In this document: positions 7,021-9,766 of the stretch, one piece after another | How positions within the stretch are numbered: position 1 is the first letter of the stretch | Layout of the letters: each line of letters begins with the position of its first letter | Assembly: GCA_964495705.1 (NCBI GenBank) | Contig: CAZBWS010000080.1 | Coordinates: 1 to 9,766 of the forward strand | Direction of reading: 5' to 3' | DNA from: CAZBWS01 sp964495705 | GTDB taxonomy: Bacteria; Pseudomonadota; Gammaproteobacteria; HTCC5015 | Length of the DNA: 9,766 nucleotides | Program-made: the position numbers and the translations under genes | The notes under the pieces: generated by a model | Told to the model about the DNA's origin: nothing | What the model saw: only the letters and a program-made list of their open reading frames with translations | Database searches by the model: none

Positions 7021-7749
7021 ATGCCAATGTCAGATAATAAAGTTATTTTCATCACCGGGGCCGCCAGGCGATTAGGGGCACAAACCGCAAGGCGATTGCA
7101 CCAGGCGGGGTACAATATCGCTCTTCACTACAATCGCTCCCAACAGGATGCGGATAAGCTAGTGACGCAACTCAACCAAAACCGAGGCAACAGTGCTATC
7201 GCTTTACAGGGCGACCTACTTAGCTGTGACTTGGCGCAGTTGGCGGCCAGTGCGGCGCAGCACTGGGGGCGACTAGACGCATTGATCAATAATGCCTCTA
7301 GCTTTTACCCCACAGCAATAACCGAGCTGAATGAAAATGCCTGGAACGACCTTGTCGGCAGCAACCTAAAAGCCCCGTTGTTTCTTAGCCAGCACTGTGC
7401 GCAGCATATTCAACAGGGCTGCATTATTAATTTGATCGACATCCACCACAATACAGCCATGCCGAAGCATATTATATACAGCGCAGCTAAATCGGGCTTG
7501 GCCGGCTTAACGCGCAGCTTGGCCCTTGAGCTGGCGCCCAGCATTCGTGTTAACGGGGTCGCGCCTGGGGCAATCATGTGGCCAGAAAACAGTGACGGGG
7601 ATCACGAAAATACGGTTCTGAGAAAAATACCTTTGGGGCGCAGCGGCAGCGCCGAAGATATCGCCCAGGCGATTCAGTTTTTATTAGAAGCCCCCTATAT
7701 AACAGGGCAAATTTTGAATGTGGACGGCGGGCGTAGCTTGAATATGTAA
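7021..7749 (+). CDS. Pteridine reductase (PTR1/FolM-type SDR)
   Basis: It is a cytoplasmic short-chain dehydrogenase predicted to reduce dihydropterins with NADPH, as Leishmania PTR1 and E. coli FolM (dihydromonapterin reductase) do. It has 242 residues. The Rossmann motif is TGAARRLG (12-19), the NADPH-phosphate region is HYNRS (36-40), then NNASSFYPT (90-98), Asn114, and the catalytic Tyr153-x3-Lys157. The usual catalytic Ser is replaced by Asp140, 13 residues before the Tyr, the same spacing as Asp181-Tyr194 in PTR1; this Asp and the Arg-bearing glycine motif separate pteridine reductases from ordinary SDRs such as FabG. PGAIMWPE at 182-189 and NVDGGRS at 233-239 close the fold. A second ATG at 7027 is possible; GAAG close before 7021 is the only ribosome-binding hint. 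The gene is divergent from uppP and convergent with the phosphatase gene. Confidence 0.88.
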   Translation: MPMSDNKVIFITGAARRLGAQTARRLHQAGYNIALHYNRSQQDADKLVTQLNQNRGNSAIALQGDLLSCDLAQLAASAAQHWGRLDALINNASSFYPTAITELNENAWNDLVGSNLKAPLFLSQHCAQHIQQGCIINLIDIHHNTAMPKHIIYSAAKSGLAGLTRSLALELAPSIRVNGVAPGAIMWPENSDGDHENTVLRKIPLGRSGSAEDIAQAIQFLLEAPYITGQILNVDGGRSLNM

Positions 7750-7770
7750 ACCTGTAATACTAGGGTTTAC
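7746..7770. terminator. Inverted repeat between convergent stops, possible terminator
   Basis: GTAAACC (7746-7752) and GGTTTAC (7764-7770) form a 7-bp perfect stem with an 11-nt loop. The left arm holds the TAA of the pteridine reductase gene and the right arm, read on the minus strand, holds the TAA of the phosphatase gene. The position suits a bidirectional terminator, but the stem has only three G-C pairs and no U-tract follows, so it would be weak. Confidence 0.35.
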
Positions 7771-8504
7771 TCAAACAATGATGCGGTCAGTTTACGCGGT
7801 GTAGCATCCACCATATCCGCCGCCTTGGACTCACCCACAATGCCCGCAGCCGCTTGTAGGGCCTCGGCTAATACGGGTGGTCTGCGGCTCAAATTATGTG
7901 CATCAGAGGCAATCACATGCCCCAACCCCGATTTCAATATCAACTCTGCAGCGTGTCGGCTTTTAGAACCAAACACTCCCGTTATAGAACCTGCAGTCAA
8001 TTGAAATAAAGCACCGAGACTGGCTAGTGGGCGAATTTTTTCTGGGTGACGGATAATTTCTTGATTGCGCTCAGGGTGCGCAATCAGAGGGCGTATATTA
8101 TGTGCGCGCAGCCAACGTATCAATTGTATAGCAGTGGCAGGCACTGATGTATGGGGTAGTTCTAGCAATAGAATTTTTTCTCCCTCCACTTCCCCCAAAA
8201 AAGGCACTTGCTGAGCTTCGACAGCTGCCAGCAATTCGGGAGTGAGGTGATATTCAGCAGCAAAGGCTAACTCCACATTCAGCGACTCTGCAACAACCGC
8301 GGCTTGGTATTGATCAAAGGTCGATTGAATAAGCTGAATATTATTATCGTAGATACCAGGCTGGATATGTGGCGTCACTACAATGCGTCCAATGCCACTC
8401 TCTACCGCTTTATGGGTCATTTTAAGAGCCATCGACATATCCTGTGCGCCGTCATCGATGCCAGGTAATAAGTGGCAGTGAATATCTACATAAGACATAT
8501 TCAT
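7767..8504 (-). CDS. CpsB/CapC-type PHP tyrosine-protein phosphatase
   Basis: This 245-residue protein is of the CpsB/YwqE/CapC family (COG4464), a manganese-dependent polymerase-and-histidinol-phosphatase (PHP) fold phosphotyrosine phosphatase, EC 3.1.3.48. In Gram-positive capsule systems it dephosphorylates the BY-kinase that controls polysaccharide chain length and export. The metal ligands are in order: DIHCHLLPGIDDG (His9, His11, Asp17/Asp18), TPH (His46), AAEYH (Glu84), IAHPER (His143) and SDAH (Asp201, His203). No membrane segment or signal peptide is seen. The ATG at 8504 overlaps the stop of the ligase gene as ATGA; a second ATG two codons later is possible. The kinase partner is not in the window. 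It is the last gene of the minus-strand polysaccharide unit. Confidence 0.9.
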   Translation of the reverse strand: MNMSYVDIHCHLLPGIDDGAQDMSMALKMTHKAVESGIGRIVVTPHIQPGIYDNNIQLIQSTFDQYQAAVVAESLNVELAFAAEYHLTPELLAAVEAQQVPFLGEVEGEKILLLELPHTSVPATAIQLIRWLRAHNIRPLIAHPERNQEIIRHPEKIRPLASLGALFQLTAGSITGVFGSKSRHAAELILKSGLGHVIASDAHNLSRRPPVLAEALQAAAGIVGESKAADMVDATPRKLTASLFE

Positions 8505-9766
8505 TGAGCTCGCTTTATCTTTTTTCCGCCCGACAAGCGGCCGTGTGCGGCCACCCAGCTCAAGGCTAATATCAGTACAAAAGTCGCCGCATTCGCAGGT
8601 ATTTGTAAATTAAAATCTACCGATGAGTGAATCGCGATACTCGTCATGGCCATAAAACAGCCTAAGCCGAGTGACTTATGCAGCGCCGACTTACGCTTAC
8701 GCATGGCATAGATAGAGCAATAGAAGGCATAGCCCCAAATCAGTGCCAGGGGAATACAGCCGATCAAGCCCACTTCCGAGAAAAACTCTAAATAATCATT
8801 GTGAGCGTGGGCAAATAGCGCCCCCGTATAGCCCTGCTTATAGGAGGAAAACACCGAGGCATACGAGCCCAGTCCACTACCTAAAACAGGAAAGTCCTTT
8901 GCCATATCCCAAGTGTATTGAGCTACGGGTACACGTAACTCCGTTTTCAAGTCCGTACTGCCAATCGACTGCGCAACGCGCTCAAAACCAAACCACCCGC
9001 CCACCAAGTACACGTCAACCAGTATAAGGCTCAAAAAGATAAACATCGTCATCTTTGTGGCCCGCTTCGTCAACACCAACCACGCAAAACCGCCAATCAC
9101 AACCGCACCAAAAAAGGCCGAGTTACCCATGCGGGAGCGCGTCATAATCAAACCAATAACGATAACAACCAAGCTCAAACGCACCAATACTTTGGCGCTT
9201 AACAAGCCTTCAAGCGCCTTACTTAAACGATCACGCCAATTATCTAATTTCTCGCCAGCGCGAAACTGATAAATCAGCAAACCAACACCCATTCCTGCAC
9301 ACATTTCTAAATAACCCGCCAAGTGGTTTTGATTCACAAAAGTGCCGGTCGCCATACCATGTCCTACGGGTTTAACGGCAAAGAAGCCATAATTCAAACC
9401 GCTCAAGCCCATGAAAACCCCGTAGGCGGCTTGAAATAAACCTGATATTAATAGCACATACATTAAGGTGATTAGTTGCTTGCGCTGGGTAAGTAGTCGC
9501 GTCACGGAGAAGAACAGTGCCATTAGAGCAATACTGAATAATAGCTTACGTTGAGTTTCTTCGGGATATAAACTCAGTGGTTGAGGCCCAGAACAGACCT
9601 CGGCACTGAGTACATCACAGCGCAGCTGCAAGGCTGCCGGGGACAGGACTTCTAGCCAATTCGCAGGCAATGGGAGCAACTGAAAAGCGATTACGGCTAA
9701 CCAGCTTAGCCAGATTGCGAATAAATAATTTAGGGAAACGCTTTGAACGGGCTTTTCATTAGCGGG
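8501..9766 (-). CDS. O-antigen ligase family protein (Wzy_C), 5' end beyond window
   Basis: This multi-pass inner-membrane protein joins or polymerises polysaccharide repeats carried on undecaprenyl diphosphate at the periplasmic face (PF04932 family: WaaL ligases, Wzy polymerases and PglL O-oligosaccharyltransferases). The frame stays open through the right edge: the 29 codons 9766-9680 encode a hydrophobic helix running into QLLPLPANWLEVLSP, typical of this family, so a TTG start at 9679 would be wrong. The 421 visible residues have about ten hydrophobic segments. Marks are TGTFVNQNHLAGYLEM, SRMGNSAFF, the long periplasmic loop with FPVLGSGLGSY, and HAHNDYLEFFSEVGLIG. The tail is short and basic (KKIKRAQ). 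It is coupled by ATGA to the CpsB-type phosphatase, so exopolysaccharide polymerisation is the likeliest role; ligase and polymerase cannot be told apart from sequence alone. Confidence 0.88.
   Translation of the reverse strand, partial: PANEKPVQSVSLNYLFAIWLSWLAVIAFQLLPLPANWLEVLSPAALQLRCDVLSAEVCSGPQPLSLYPEETQRKLLFSIALMALFFSVTRLLTQRKQLITLMYVLLISGLFQAAYGVFMGLSGLNYGFFAVKPVGHGMATGTFVNQNHLAGYLEMCAGMGVGLLIYQFRAGEKLDNWRDRLSKALEGLLSAKVLVRLSLVVIVIGLIMTRSRMGNSAFFGAVVIGGFAWLVLTKRATKMTMFIFLSLILVDVYLVGGWFGFERVAQSIGSTDLKTELRVPVAQYTWDMAKDFPVLGSGLGSYASVFSSYKQGYTGALFAHAHNDYLEFFSEVGLIGCIPLALIWGYAFYCSIYAMRKRKSALHKSLGLGCFMAMTSIAIHSSVDFNLQIPANAATFVLILALSWVAAHGRLSGGKKIKRAQ

Larger units (their letters stand above)
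304..7156. repeat. Dispersed word CTATCCGCA, six copies
   Basis: CTATCCGCA occurs on the plus strand at 304-312, 751-759, 4140-4148 and 5238-5246, and on the minus strand at 2208-2216 and 4487-4495. A near copy with T for the first C is on the minus strand at 7149-7156. Five of the six exact copies are followed by T, and three are preceded by GC. All lie inside genes. Four copies are read as Ala-Asp-Ser or Ala-Asp-Lys codons and three as Leu-Ser-Ala codons, so no single peptide motif explains them. Origin unknown: uptake-like word, protein-binding site or chance. Confidence 0.35.

Noticed and set aside
8501..9679. TTG at 9679 as the start of the ligase gene
   Set aside because: The frame continues open to the window edge with family-like residues before it, so the true start lies outside.

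Overview
The window is chromosomal DNA of a Gram-negative, probably marine, gammaproteobacterium. Five consecutive genes encode lipobox-bearing lipoproteins. An LpoB-type protein sits with LPP20 and COG3014 partners, CCA-adding enzyme and UppP are housekeeping genes of gammaproteobacterial type, and base composition looks balanced. The genus cannot be fixed from the sequence; a cellvibrio-like marine lineage is a guess. Coding density is very high: no gap exceeds 70 bp, and I see no tRNA, rRNA, insertion sequence, phage gene or CRISPR array.

Region 1 (1-4543, minus strand) is a run of five lipoprotein genes. In transcription order they are a predicted zinc aminopeptidase lipoprotein (HELTHQ), a short LPP20-family lipoprotein, an LpoB-like penicillin-binding-protein activator, a COG3014-family lipoprotein, and a longer LPP20-like lipoprotein that runs off the left edge. 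The last four are packed with gaps of 22 bp or less (one TAATG overlap) and look like one operon serving the outer membrane/peptidoglycan interface. A perfect 11-bp hairpin lies over the signal-peptide codons of the COG3014 gene.

Region 2 (4575-7020) has cca on the plus strand, diverging from the aminopeptidase gene and ending in a 4-bp tail-to-tail overlap with a VanZ-like membrane protein gene. The VanZ-like gene is translationally coupled (ATGA) to uppP, the undecaprenyl-diphosphatase gene. A consensus TATAAT lies upstream of uppP. The Cca protein has a shortened, HD-less C-terminal half.

Region 3 (7021-9766) has a pteridine reductase of the PTR1/FolM type on the plus strand, convergent with the end of an exopolysaccharide operon on the minus strand. 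That operon holds an O-antigen-ligase-family (Wzy_C) membrane protein, cut by the right window edge, coupled by ATGA to a CpsB/CapC-type PHP tyrosine phosphatase. The convergent genes share a small inverted repeat holding both stop codons.

The common theme is the cell envelope: lipoproteins and peptidoglycan synthase activation, lipid-carrier recycling, and polysaccharide polymerisation or ligation with its regulatory phosphatase. No clearly new defence or mobile system is visible. The least expected signals are an over-represented dispersed word (CTATCCGCA), the early-coding hairpin, the linker-less LpoB-like protein and the HD-less Cca.
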